A program made the position numbers and the translations under genes. Source: Sphingomonadaceae bacterium (GTDB lineage: Bacteria > Pseudomonadota > Alphaproteobacteria > Sphingomonadales > Sphingomonadaceae). Taken from it: DNA of 51,260 bases. The notes beneath the pieces were generated by a model. It was given only the letters and a program-made list of their open reading frames with translations. It was not told the DNA's origin and ran no database searches. The DNA is taken from positions 1 through 51,260 of the forward strand of contig PKED01000118.1 in NCBI GenBank assembly GCA_002863155.1. Reading direction: 5' to 3'. Positions 1 to 8,352 of the stretch are shown piece after piece (position 1 is the first letter of the stretch; each line of letters begins with the position of its first letter).

Positions 1-66
1 CGTTTTTCGTCGTCTCGCGGACCCGGCTAGCAGAGCGGTGCAGCCGAGCGCAAAGCCCTTTCTCGG

Positions 67-612
67 TTATTGGCCGAGCGGCCAGCGCGCGCGCACCTCA
101 TACACCGCGCCGTCGCGGGTCAGGGTGCTTTCGAACAACGACAGATGCGGCATCATGAAATCGGCGCTGGCGAGCGCTGCCTGTTTGGCAAGAAAGCCCT
201 CGATCGCCGGACCCATGCCCTGGCTGCGCGGCAGCCGTGCCAGCGTGATGTGCGGCAGATAGCTGCGGGTGTCGCTGGGCAGGCCAAGCCCGACGAGCGC
301 GCGGTCGACCTTGCGGTGCAGCGCGGCAAGCGGTGCGGCGGGGGCGACGCCCGCCCAGAGCGTATCGGTCCGCCCATCCCTGTCGAACCGACCGACGCCC
401 TCGATCCGTGCGCGGGGCGCCGCCGCATCGAGCCGGGCGAGCGCCAGCGCGATCTCCTCGGCCATCGGCGTTGCGACTTCGCCGACGAAGCGCAGCGTCA
501 GGTGCAGCTGATCGTCGGTCTGCCAGCGCGCGGCGGGCACACCGCCCATCGCCGCCAGCAGGATCTGGCGGATCGCGGGGGGCGGTCGCAAACCGATGAA
601 AAGCCGGTGCAT
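67..612 (-). CDS. thpR: RNA 2',3'-cyclic phosphodiesterase (2H family)
   Basis: A 181-residue protein of the 2H phosphoesterase superfamily (LigT/ThpR), which opens 2',3'-cyclic phosphates on RNA ends and can ligate tRNA halves in vitro. Both catalytic H-x-T motifs are visible: HLTL at residues 37-40 and HITL at 121-124. The length is normal for the family. I start at the ATG giving MHRLFIGLRPP, the usual N-terminus of the family; an in-frame ATG at 642 would add ten residues with no family match. It is transcribed away from the BI-1 gene. The family call is firm; the physiological substrate is unknown. Confidence 0.9.
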   Translation of the reverse strand: MHRLFIGLRPPPAIRQILLAAMGGVPAARWQTDDQLHLTLRFVGEVATPMAEEIALALARLDAAAPRARIEGVGRFDRDGRTDTLWAGVAPAAPLAALHRKVDRALVGLGLPSDTRSYLPHITLARLPRSQGMGPAIEGFLAKQAALASADFMMPHLSLFESTLTRDGAVYEVRARWPLGQ

Positions 613-725
613 TATTGGTAAATCCCAAATTTTCTCGCTCATGGCGGCGGCCATTAACCCACCGTCCACCGCTAAGCGGTTACAAAAGGACGCGAATTGC
701 GCAAGCGCGCGGGACGATCTTCTGT

Positions 726-745
726 CCGGTTTCGCTTGAAACCGG
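726..745. repeat. Perfect inverted repeat between thpR and the BI-1 gene
   Basis: Arms CCGGTTTC and GAAACCGG flank a four-base GCTT loop. No T-tract follows on either strand, so it does not look like a terminator. It lies about 60 bases before the BI-1 start codon in a divergent promoter region, so an operator or 5' UTR hairpin is possible. A second small palindrome (ACCGCT-A-AGCGGT, about 668-680) lies nearby. Confidence 0.5.
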
Positions 746-805
746 CCGCGCAAACGCCGATATTCGCGGTATCCGGCATGATGCCGGCAAAGGAGTGGTT
801 TCGAA

Positions 806-1540
<735 letters not shown>

Positions 1541-1565
1541 GCGACGCGCAAGGATCGGTCGATCG

Positions 1566-1597
1566 GGGCCCGGCGGGAAACCGCCGGGCCCTTTTTT
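1566..1597 (+). terminator. Rho-independent terminator of the BI-1 gene
   Basis: Perfect 11-bp GC stem (GGGCCCGGCGG / CCGCCGGGCCC) with a GAAA tetraloop, followed immediately by six T residues. Confidence 0.93.
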
Positions 1598-1799
1598 GTG
1601 CGCCGCGCAAAGCCTGTCGGCTCGGTAACACCCTGTCCGCGCATAACAGGATGTGACGAATTTGTGCAGCACGGCGCAATCCAATTGCATCGGAAGCGCG
1701 ATTATGATGTTTTCGTGTCAGGGAGGGCGAAACGTCAACGTGCCGTTAACCATCCCGGGGACATGATGCCCCTGTCAACCGAGCCGATAGGACGACGAC

Positions 1800-2348
1800 A
1801 TGAGTGCAGGGATGAAGCGAGCAGCGGGGGCGATGGCCCTGGCGGAGATGAAGGAATTTGCGGGGTTCGAGGCGGCGACGCAGCGTTACGTCCGTCGCTC
1901 GCTCGACATCGGCCTCGACCGCGACGACGCCCTGCAGCGCTGGTCGCGCGACGTCGTCGAGGCAGCCAGCATCCGCGCCCAATACCGGCTCTATGATCGC
2001 CTGCCCGATATCCGCGCGACGGTGCCGACCGAAAGCGGTATCGACCGGGTCGATGCGTTTCTGGGCCAGCTCGTCAAGCTCAGCGCCTTCGATCTCGGCC
2101 AGGGGCGGCTGAGCAGCTTTTCGGCCTATCGCTTCCTCTATGAACGGTTGATCGGCGCGCTGGTGCGCCCCTGGCTGCCCGCCGCCTTTTGCGCGGCGGC
2201 GGCGATGCCGCACCTCCAGCCCGAAATGCGGCGCAAGCTGCTCCAGTCGATCAGCGAAGCGGCGGCAACGGCGCAGGGCTGGTCGACGCGCGAGCCCGCC
2301 TTTTTCCCCTATTGGGTCGAAAAGGTCGATTCGGCCGCGATGCACTAA
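1800..2348 (+). CDS. Conserved hypothetical protein, soluble
   Basis: A 182-residue protein I do not recognise. It has no signal peptide or membrane segment and looks mostly helical, with conserved-looking aromatic and charged stretches (RLYDRLPDIR, SFSAYRFLYERLIGALVRPW). Codon use matches the neighbours, so it is a real gene. A TTAACCAT sequence resembling an alphaproteobacterial CtrA half-site lies about 55 bases upstream (1745-1752), which may hint at cell-cycle control but is only one half-site. Its stop codon overlaps that of the convergent Nudix gene by three to four bases. Confidence 0.75.
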   Translation: MSAGMKRAAGAMALAEMKEFAGFEAATQRYVRRSLDIGLDRDDALQRWSRDVVEAASIRAQYRLYDRLPDIRATVPTESGIDRVDAFLGQLVKLSAFDLGQGRLSSFSAYRFLYERLIGALVRPWLPAAFCAAAAMPHLQPEMRRKLLQSISEAAATAQGWSTREPAFFPYWVEKVDSAAMH

Positions 2349-3109
2349 GCCCGGCGGACGCCGCCGAGCGGTTCGGACGTTACCGGATAGCCGGTATCGT
2401 CGGGGATGCAGAGATGCTCCACCCCGTCGCGGACCTCGGTCCAGGGCGTGATCATCGGCGTGCCGTGACGCAGGGCATCGACGACGGCGGCGTCGAACCC
2501 GTCGAGCCGTGCCAGCCGTTCGAGGTTGCGCCGGGTCGGGAAGATGATCGCCACCCGCCCCGCATCGGCATCGTCGAGCACCTGCTGCGCGGTCGCCCAG
2601 AACACGCGCGCATTCTCCGTCGCGTCGACCACCGGCTCGGGCGCCCCTTCGGGCAGTGCGGCCACGAAGAACATCGTGTCGAAAATGCGCATATTGGCGT
2701 GGCGCGGGCACCAGCGCGCAAACGGCACGAGCGCGTCGGCGGCAAGGCGCAGGCCGTGCACGTCGAGCAGTTCGGCAAAGGGCGCGCCGTGGTGGAGCGC
2801 CGCGCGGATCGCCGACAGCTGGATCGGATCGGGCAACGGCACGATGCCGACCGCGATCCCCGCTTCCTCGATCATCTCACGGATCGCCGCGATCCGGGCC
2901 GGGCCGTCCGCGTCACCCCGCAGGTCGCGCATCGCGAGCGCGCGGTCCTCGGCATCTACCCGACCGCCGGGAAAGACGATCGCGCCGCCGGCAAAGGCCA
3001 TCGCGGCCGCCCGCTCGACGAACAGCAGATCGGGCGCCGCGCCGGCGCGCGCGCGAAACAGCACGAGCGTGGCGGCGGGAATGGGGTTGGCATAGATCGC
3101 GTCGGTCAT
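2345..3109 (-). CDS. Nudix hydrolase, NUDT19-like
   Basis: A 254-residue Nudix-superfamily pyrophosphohydrolase. The box begins at GGRVDAED (residues about 48-55) and ends with REMIEEAGI; the middle is longer than the classic 23-residue Nudix box, as in the NUDT19/RP2p group, which acts on acyl-CoA or related nucleotides. The C-terminal half has conserved features of that group (FPTRRNLERLARL, GYPVT). No signal peptide, so cytoplasmic. It is convergent with the unknown gene at 1800-2348 and overlaps it at the stop codon. The substrate is not deducible. Confidence 0.86.
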   Translation of the reverse strand: MTDAIYANPIPAATLVLFRARAGAAPDLLFVERAAAMAFAGGAIVFPGGRVDAEDRALAMRDLRGDADGPARIAAIREMIEEAGIAVGIVPLPDPIQLSAIRAALHHGAPFAELLDVHGLRLAADALVPFARWCPRHANMRIFDTMFFVAALPEGAPEPVVDATENARVFWATAQQVLDDADAGRVAIIFPTRRNLERLARLDGFDAAVVDALRHGTPMITPWTEVRDGVEHLCIPDDTGYPVTSEPLGGVRRA

Positions 3110-3155
3110 CGCGCCACCCTAGTGCGCGGCGGGCGGTGGTCCAGCGGCTTTCGCG

Positions 3156-4952
3156 TCAGGCAGCCAGGGCGAGCCGGTCGCGCCCTTCAGCCTTGGCGCG
3201 ATACAGTGCCTCGTCGGCGGCGCGCATCAGCTGGAGGCGTGAGCGGCCGGGGGTAATCTCGGCGACGCCCGCGCTCACGGTCACATGGACCTCGATGCCG
3301 TCGGGCCCCAGCGTGACGTCGTCGGCGATCGCCTGGCGCACGCGCTCGCACACCTGCATCGCCTGCTCGATCGTTGCGCCGTCCAGGATCAGGCCGAATT
3401 CCTCGCCGCCCAGCCGCGCGACATGATCGTTCGCGCGCACGGTCCGCAGCGCCGCCGCCGCGAAGGTTTCGAGGACCAGATCGCCTACCGCATGGCCATG
3501 TTCGTCGTTGACGCGCTTGAAGAAATCGATGTCGAACAGCGCGATGCAGCCATGGCCCTGTTCGTCGCGCCGGTCGTTGATCTTGCGGTCGAGCAACGTG
3601 TCGAAACGGCGGCGGTTCGACAGGCCGGTGAGCGGATCGGTCGACGCCGCATGCGCAAGCTTGATCTCGAGCGACTTGCGGGTCGAAATGTCGCGGATCG
3701 CGCTCACCCATCCCGAAAGCCGCCCGTCATCGTCGAACAGGCCGCGGGTATGCGCTTCGAACCAGCGATACTCGCCGGACGCGGTCCGGGCCCAATATTC
3801 GATGGTCGTGGGAACGATCGATCGCTGATTGGCGAAGGCGGCCTCGGCCATCGTCGCCTGGTCCGGACCGCAGGGCAGATCATGCGCGCAGTGGCCGATC
3901 AGCTGTTCAGCCGTATATCCGGTGACTTCGCGTGCCGACGGCGACGCATAGCGGATGACGCCATCGCGATCGAGCGAGACGACCATGTCGGTCGCGCTTT
4001 CGGTAATCAGCTTGTAGCGCGCCTCGCTCTCGCCCAACCGCCGGAACAGCACCCGCCGCTGTGCGAGTTCGGCGGCGACCGGGAGCACGGTCAGCACGGT
4101 GACCGCCAGGTAGAACTGGAACAGCCGCGCGTGTTCGGCGGCGCTGCCGGGAATGAGATTGACGGGCCCGTGCCCGGTCGCGGTCAGGATCGCGCCGATG
4201 CTGCCCAGCATCACCACCGCAAGCGCGCTGCCGACCTGTTCGAGGCGGAAGGTGATGATGATAAGCGGCAACATCGGCAGGAACAGGAGCGGCATCGCCG
4301 ACTGGATGAACACCAGCCAGCTCGTCGCCGCCATCAGCGTCATCAAGACCGCCGCCTCGATACGTTCGCGCAGCAGGGCATTGTTGAGCCACCGGCCGAA
4401 CTCGCCGCGCAGCGCCAGCGTGAACAACGGCGTAAAGGTCAGCGTGCCGAGTCCGTGGCCGAGCATCCAGGCGCGGAACTCGGTCCCGAAGCTCATGCCG
4501 CTCAGATAACCTGCAAGCACGGCGCCCGGGACGGCGGCGACTGCGGTCGCGATCACCCCTGCCACCAGTGTGAACATCGCCACGCCCTCGAGCGAGCCGA
4601 GGAAGGACTGGGCCCGGCGTAGGCGACGCAACAGGGTCGCCGCGACGACCGCTTCGCCGATATTGATGCAGGCAAGTGGGGCCGCCGCCAACAGGCCGAA
4701 GCCGAACAGCGTCGTAGCTGCAAAGCTCGCGACGAGGCAGGTCGCGATGCTCGCGCGCCAGCGCTGGCGGTCGGCAGTGGTGAGTTCGGCGAGGAGCAGT
4801 GCGGTCGCCAGCCACAGGCTTGCAAGGCCGCCATCGAACCGGGTGAGCGAGATCATCGACGCCGCCGCGACGAAATAGGCAACGCCGACCAGCACGGCCC
4901 GCGTCCACACCGATCGACCGCCTAAACGAACTTTTGCCACCGCACCGTCCAT
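3156..4952 (-). CDS. Membrane sensor diguanylate cyclase (MASE1-PAS-GGDEF)
   Basis: A 598-residue inner-membrane sensor that should make cyclic di-GMP from two GTP. Residues about 15-300 form a MASE1-like block of eight or so hydrophobic helices, 310-425 a PAS domain (ITESATDMVVSLDRDG; VTGYTAEQLIG), and 430-598 the GGDEF domain. The active-site loop is intact as GGEEF (about 515-519), and an RxxD inhibitory site (RAND, about 506-509) sits exactly five residues before it, so product feedback inhibition is expected. No EAL domain. The ligand of the MASE1/PAS part is unknown. It stands alone and is divergent from the small membrane protein gene at 5081. Confidence 0.93.
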   Translation of the reverse strand: MDGAVAKVRLGGRSVWTRAVLVGVAYFVAAASMISLTRFDGGLASLWLATALLLAELTTADRQRWRASIATCLVASFAATTLFGFGLLAAAPLACINIGEAVVAATLLRRLRRAQSFLGSLEGVAMFTLVAGVIATAVAAVPGAVLAGYLSGMSFGTEFRAWMLGHGLGTLTFTPLFTLALRGEFGRWLNNALLRERIEAAVLMTLMAATSWLVFIQSAMPLLFLPMLPLIIITFRLEQVGSALAVVMLGSIGAILTATGHGPVNLIPGSAAEHARLFQFYLAVTVLTVLPVAAELAQRRVLFRRLGESEARYKLITESATDMVVSLDRDGVIRYASPSAREVTGYTAEQLIGHCAHDLPCGPDQATMAEAAFANQRSIVPTTIEYWARTASGEYRWFEAHTRGLFDDDGRLSGWVSAIRDISTRKSLEIKLAHAASTDPLTGLSNRRRFDTLLDRKINDRRDEQGHGCIALFDIDFFKRVNDEHGHAVGDLVLETFAAAALRTVRANDHVARLGGEEFGLILDGATIEQAMQVCERVRQAIADDVTLGPDGIEVHVTVSAGVAEITPGRSRLQLMRAADEALYRAKAEGRDRLALAA

Positions 4953-5080
4953 CCCATGATGCTACTGCGGCTTGGTTAAGCTATCCTTTGCCTGACTGCG
5001 GCCCGGTCGATACTTTGTTCAATACAGCACGATTGCCGCAAGATGGAGCACGCATTGCGAAATGGGTCAGGGGTGACATA

Positions 5081-5476
5081 ATGATCTACATCGCTATCAA
5101 CCTGCTGCCGATCCTGGCGGCGACGCTGCTCGGGCTCGCGATCGGTTATGGCTGGCACCTGGCGGTCGGGGATCGTCGGCCGATCGGCTCGCGCATGGCG
5201 ATCCTTGCGATACTCGGCGAATTCTGGCTGGCGGCGATTCTGGCGGGCGCGCTGATCCTCGCGCCGCCAAAAGCCGCACCCTGGGTGATGGCGGTCGGCA
5301 GCGCGGTGGTGATCTGGGCGGGGTTCGTGCTGCCCGCCGTCGCGATCAGTCTGGCCCATCGCGGCATGCGCGCAGGCGCGGTGGCGAGCGAAGCGCTCCA
5401 CTGGCTGGTCGTGATGACCGCGCAGGCGGTGCTGATGAAGGCGATCGGCCTGGTGCCGCCGCCGCTCGGCAGCTAG
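5081..5476 (+). CDS. Small four-helix membrane protein, DUF1761-like
   Basis: A 131-residue protein with four predicted transmembrane helices. The helix 3-4 pattern (AGFVLPAVA then EALHWLVVMTAQAVLMKAIGL) resembles the DUF1761 family, whose function is unknown. I choose the ATG at 5081 (MIYIAINLLPILAATLLG) because the longer reading frame adds 49 non-hydrophobic residues with no family character. The stop codon (TAG within CTAG) overlaps that of the convergent transporter gene. The family assignment is tentative. Confidence 0.7.
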   Translation: MIYIAINLLPILAATLLGLAIGYGWHLAVGDRRPIGSRMAILAILGEFWLAAILAGALILAPPKAAPWVMAVGSAVVIWAGFVLPAVAISLAHRGMRAGAVASEALHWLVVMTAQAVLMKAIGLVPPPLGS

Positions 5477-6978
5477 CGCCCGGCGTCGGGCACCCGCAGC
5501 GTCGCCAGCGCGGCGAGCAGCATCACCGCGGCGGCAAAGGCCATCGTCCAGATCGGCTGGCCGGGAAACCACGCCTTCATGATCGACCCCATCAGCGTCG
5601 ACACCAGCAGCTGCGGAACCACGACGAACACGTTGAACAGGCCCATATAGATGCCGAGCTTCTTCTGCGGGAGCGAGGAGGCGAGGATCGCATAGGGCAT
5701 GGCGAGGATCGATGCCCAGGCGATGCCGATACCGATCTCGCTGACCAGCAGCAGATCGGGCGAGCGGATGAAGAAGAAGCTCGCATAGCCCGCCGCCCCG
5801 CAGATCAGGCCGACCGCGTGGGTCCGCACCTTGCCGATCGCCCGCGCGAGCCAGGGCAGCAGGGTCAGCGCCGCGATCGCCGCCACGCCGTTATAGGTCG
5901 CGAACAGCACGTCGACCCAGTTCGCCGCCTGCTGGAACGCCGCGCTCGATGAATCGGTCGTTCCGAACACATTTTGTGCGACGATCGGCGTGGTGTTGAT
6001 CCACATGATGAACAGCGCCGACCAGCTGAAGAACTGGACGAGCGCGAGCCGCTTCATCAGGTCCGGCATGCCCGAGAAATCACCGACGATATGGCCCAGC
6101 ATCGACGCGCCGCGCCCGGCGCGCGCCAGCTGGATCGCGATGATGCTGGCGATGCCATAGGCGATCAGCAGCCCGCCGAGCAGATACATTTCCTGCTGCA
6201 AGGCGAAGCGAAGGACGAGCAGCACAACGGCGATGCCGCCCGCGATCCATGCGAAGCTCGACGTCAGCGTGCGCTCGGCGAGCAAGCGGATCGTCTCATG
6301 CTGGTCGGCGCCGTCGCTTTCGTCGAACGCCGCCATTTCGGCCGGGCTGTACTCGCGCGTCGTGACCACCGTCCACAACACCGCGAGGAACAGCGCGGCG
6401 CCGCCGAACCAGAAGGCGTAGCGCACCGTATCGGGAATGGTGCCCGGCGGGGCGGTGTTGGCGACGCCGGCCCATTCGAGCACCTTGGGAAAGATCGAGC
6501 CGACCACCGCGCCCGCGCCGATGAACGCGGTCTGCACGGCATAGCCGGTCGCGTGCTGTTCCTTGGGCAGCATGTCGCCGACAAACGCGCGAAACGGCTC
6601 CATCGAGATATTGAGCGACGCGTCGAGCACCCACAGCATGAACGCCGCGAACAGCAGCGCGGGCGCCAGCGGCATCGCGAACAGCGCCAGCGTGGCGAAC
6701 AAGGCGCCGGTCAGGAAATAGGGCCGCCGCCGTCCGAGCGCGCCGAGCCAGGTCCGGTCCGACAGATGGCCGATGATCGGCTGGACGAGCAGCCCGGTCA
6801 GCGGTGCGGCCACCCACAAAGCGGGCAACTTGTTCAGAATGTCGGGATCCTCGGGCGACAGCGTCTGGAAGATCCGGCTGACATTCGCGTTCTGCAGCGC
6901 AAAGCCGATCTGGATGCCGAAAAACCCGAACGAAATGTTCCACAGCCCCCAGGCTGATTGACGCGGCCGACTAGTCAC
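5473..6978 (-). CDS. MFS sugar transporter, SLC45/maltose-sucrose type
   Basis: A 501-residue, roughly 12-helix major facilitator carrier of the glycoside-pentoside/SLC45 branch. Visible marks are the N-terminal WNISFGFFGIQIGFALQN and the loop GHLSDRTWLGALGRRRPY, typical of bacterial maltose and plant sucrose carriers. It likely imports maltose or maltodextrin across the inner membrane by proton symport. I use the GTG start at 6978 because it follows a strong ribosome site (GGGGAGAG); the TTG at 7038 would add 20 basic residues that do not fit. It lies 111 bases after the LacI gene on the same strand and is probably cotranscribed. The role fits the alpha-glucan locus. Confidence 0.88.
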   Translation of the reverse strand: MTSRPRQSAWGLWNISFGFFGIQIGFALQNANVSRIFQTLSPEDPDILNKLPALWVAAPLTGLLVQPIIGHLSDRTWLGALGRRRPYFLTGALFATLALFAMPLAPALLFAAFMLWVLDASLNISMEPFRAFVGDMLPKEQHATGYAVQTAFIGAGAVVGSIFPKVLEWAGVANTAPPGTIPDTVRYAFWFGGAALFLAVLWTVVTTREYSPAEMAAFDESDGADQHETIRLLAERTLTSSFAWIAGGIAVVLLVLRFALQQEMYLLGGLLIAYGIASIIAIQLARAGRGASMLGHIVGDFSGMPDLMKRLALVQFFSWSALFIMWINTTPIVAQNVFGTTDSSSAAFQQAANWVDVLFATYNGVAAIAALTLLPWLARAIGKVRTHAVGLICGAAGYASFFFIRSPDLLLVSEIGIGIAWASILAMPYAILASSLPQKKLGIYMGLFNVFVVVPQLLVSTLMGSIMKAWFPGQPIWTMAFAAAVMLLAALATLRVPDAGR

Positions 6979-7089
6979 TGGCTCTCCCCGATTTCTTTTC
7001 TTTGGGCCAAGCGTGGCAGCACCCGGGCGGCGCGGCAATCCCGCATCAGGCTGAATTCGAATGCGCGGAAGGCGCGCGCGGTTCGCGGT

Positions 7090-8112
7090 TCAGCCGCCGG
7101 TCGAGCGGCGGACCACCAGCCGACCGGGGAGCGCCACGCTCGTCACCGGCTCGTCGCGGATGCGCGCGAGCAGCGTGTCGACCAGCACCTCGCCGGCGGC
7201 GACATAGTTCTGCGCGATCGTCGTCAGCGGCGGGTGGGTGAGGCTCGCAGCCGGAATATCGTCGAAACCGATGACGGCGATATCGCCCGGCACCTGCAGC
7301 CCCGCCTTGGCCAGGCCCGCGAGCACACCGATCGCGATCGTGTCGCTGGCGGCGAATACGGCATCGAACGGCACGCCGCGCGCGATCAGATCGCCGATCG
7401 CATCGAAACCGGCTTGCTGCGTATTGAGCGCGTCTACCTGAAGCAGTGGATCGGCCGCCAGCCCCGCCGCCGCCAGCGCCGCACAGGCGCCGCGATAGCG
7501 ATCGTTGAACTCGGGGTAATGGCTCGATGCCTGGCCGATAAACGCGATCCGCCGCCGCCCGATCGCCACCAGATGCTCGACGGCGTCGGCACCGCCGCGA
7601 TGATTGTCGCAGCCGATCACGGTTCCCGGCTCGCCCGGCTGGACGGATCCCCAGCGCACAAAATGCGTCCCCTGCGCTATCAGCGTGTCGAGCCGGGCGC
7701 GATATTCCTCGTAATCGCCATAGCCGAGCAGGATGATCCCGTCGGCCTTGTGACTGTCTTCATAGGCGACATGCCAGTCGCTCGACATCTGCTGGAACGA
7801 CGTCAGCAGATCGTAACCCCGCAGCGCGCAGGTCCGGGTGATCATCCCCAGCATCGACAGGAAAAAGGGGTTGATCAGCGACTGATCGGGCGTGGGATCT
7901 TCGAAGAACAGCAGTGCTAGCGTGTTCGACTGCCGCCGGCGGAGCGACGACGCGTTCTTGTCGACCGTGTAATTGAGCTGGCGGGCGATCGCCTCGATCC
8001 GCTTGCGCGTCGCGTCGCTGACGGATCGGCTGCCGCTGAGCGCGCGGGACACCGTCGGCTGCGATACGCCGGCGAGCTGCGCGATATCGAACGACGTGGG
8101 CCTTTCCTTCAT
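7090..8112 (-). CDS. LacI-family transcriptional regulator of the alpha-glucan locus
   Basis: A 340-residue LacI/GalR repressor. Residues 5-55 are the helix-turn-helix and hinge (DIAQLAGVSQPTVSRALSG; SLRRRQSNTLALLF) and the remainder is a periplasmic-binding-protein-like sugar sensor ending in the usual PLTTIAQNY segment. It is divergent from the TonB receptor gene, with a perfect 20-bp palindrome in the 240-base gap. Neighbours suggest the inducer is maltose, glucose or a related alpha-glucoside, by analogy with MalR-type regulators of Caulobacter and Xanthomonas. Operator and ligand are inferred. Confidence 0.92.
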   Translation of the reverse strand: MKERPTSFDIAQLAGVSQPTVSRALSGSRSVSDATRKRIEAIARQLNYTVDKNASSLRRRQSNTLALLFFEDPTPDQSLINPFFLSMLGMITRTCALRGYDLLTSFQQMSSDWHVAYEDSHKADGIILLGYGDYEEYRARLDTLIAQGTHFVRWGSVQPGEPGTVIGCDNHRGGADAVEHLVAIGRRRIAFIGQASSHYPEFNDRYRGACAALAAAGLAADPLLQVDALNTQQAGFDAIGDLIARGVPFDAVFAASDTIAIGVLAGLAKAGLQVPGDIAVIGFDDIPAASLTHPPLTTIAQNYVAAGEVLVDTLLARIRDEPVTSVALPGRLVVRRSTGG

Positions 8113-8233
8113 CGACGGCGCGATCGCCTCTCCCTTCCATCCGTCGCCAGCCTTGCTGGTCGTTTTCGCAGCCTAGGCGGCGCTTCGGGTCGGCGAAAGA
8201 GGCATATTGAATACGTATGTGTTCTTGTTGGCT

Positions 8234-8253
8234 TTGTGGCCGCGCGGCCACAA
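8234..8253. promoter_or_regulatory. Perfect 20-bp palindrome, probable LacI-family operator
   Basis: The sequence TTGTGGCCGC is followed directly by its exact reverse complement, giving an even palindrome with a central CG-type step as expected for LacI/GalR operators. It lies between the LacI gene and the TonB receptor, 99 bases before the receptor ATG. A weak -35/-10 pair (TTGTTG at 8225-8230 and CACAAT at 8249-8254, 18-base spacing) would place it across the promoter, consistent with repression. The promoter part is low confidence. Confidence 0.8.
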
Positions 8254-8352
8254 TCATGGCGCGAGTTGGGAACCAGGCGCACTGCGCCCGAATATTCACG
8301 GCCGTAGTCCATCGGAGAACCGGGGGCGGCCATAAGGGAGGGGCAATACGAA

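Noticed and set aside
38..262. Plus-strand open frame at the left edge
   Set aside because: Antisense to thpR with no protein-like features; the first 66 bases of the window show no supportable gene.
726..745. Terminator for thpR or the BI-1 gene
   Set aside because: No T-tract on either strand, and it lies upstream of both genes.
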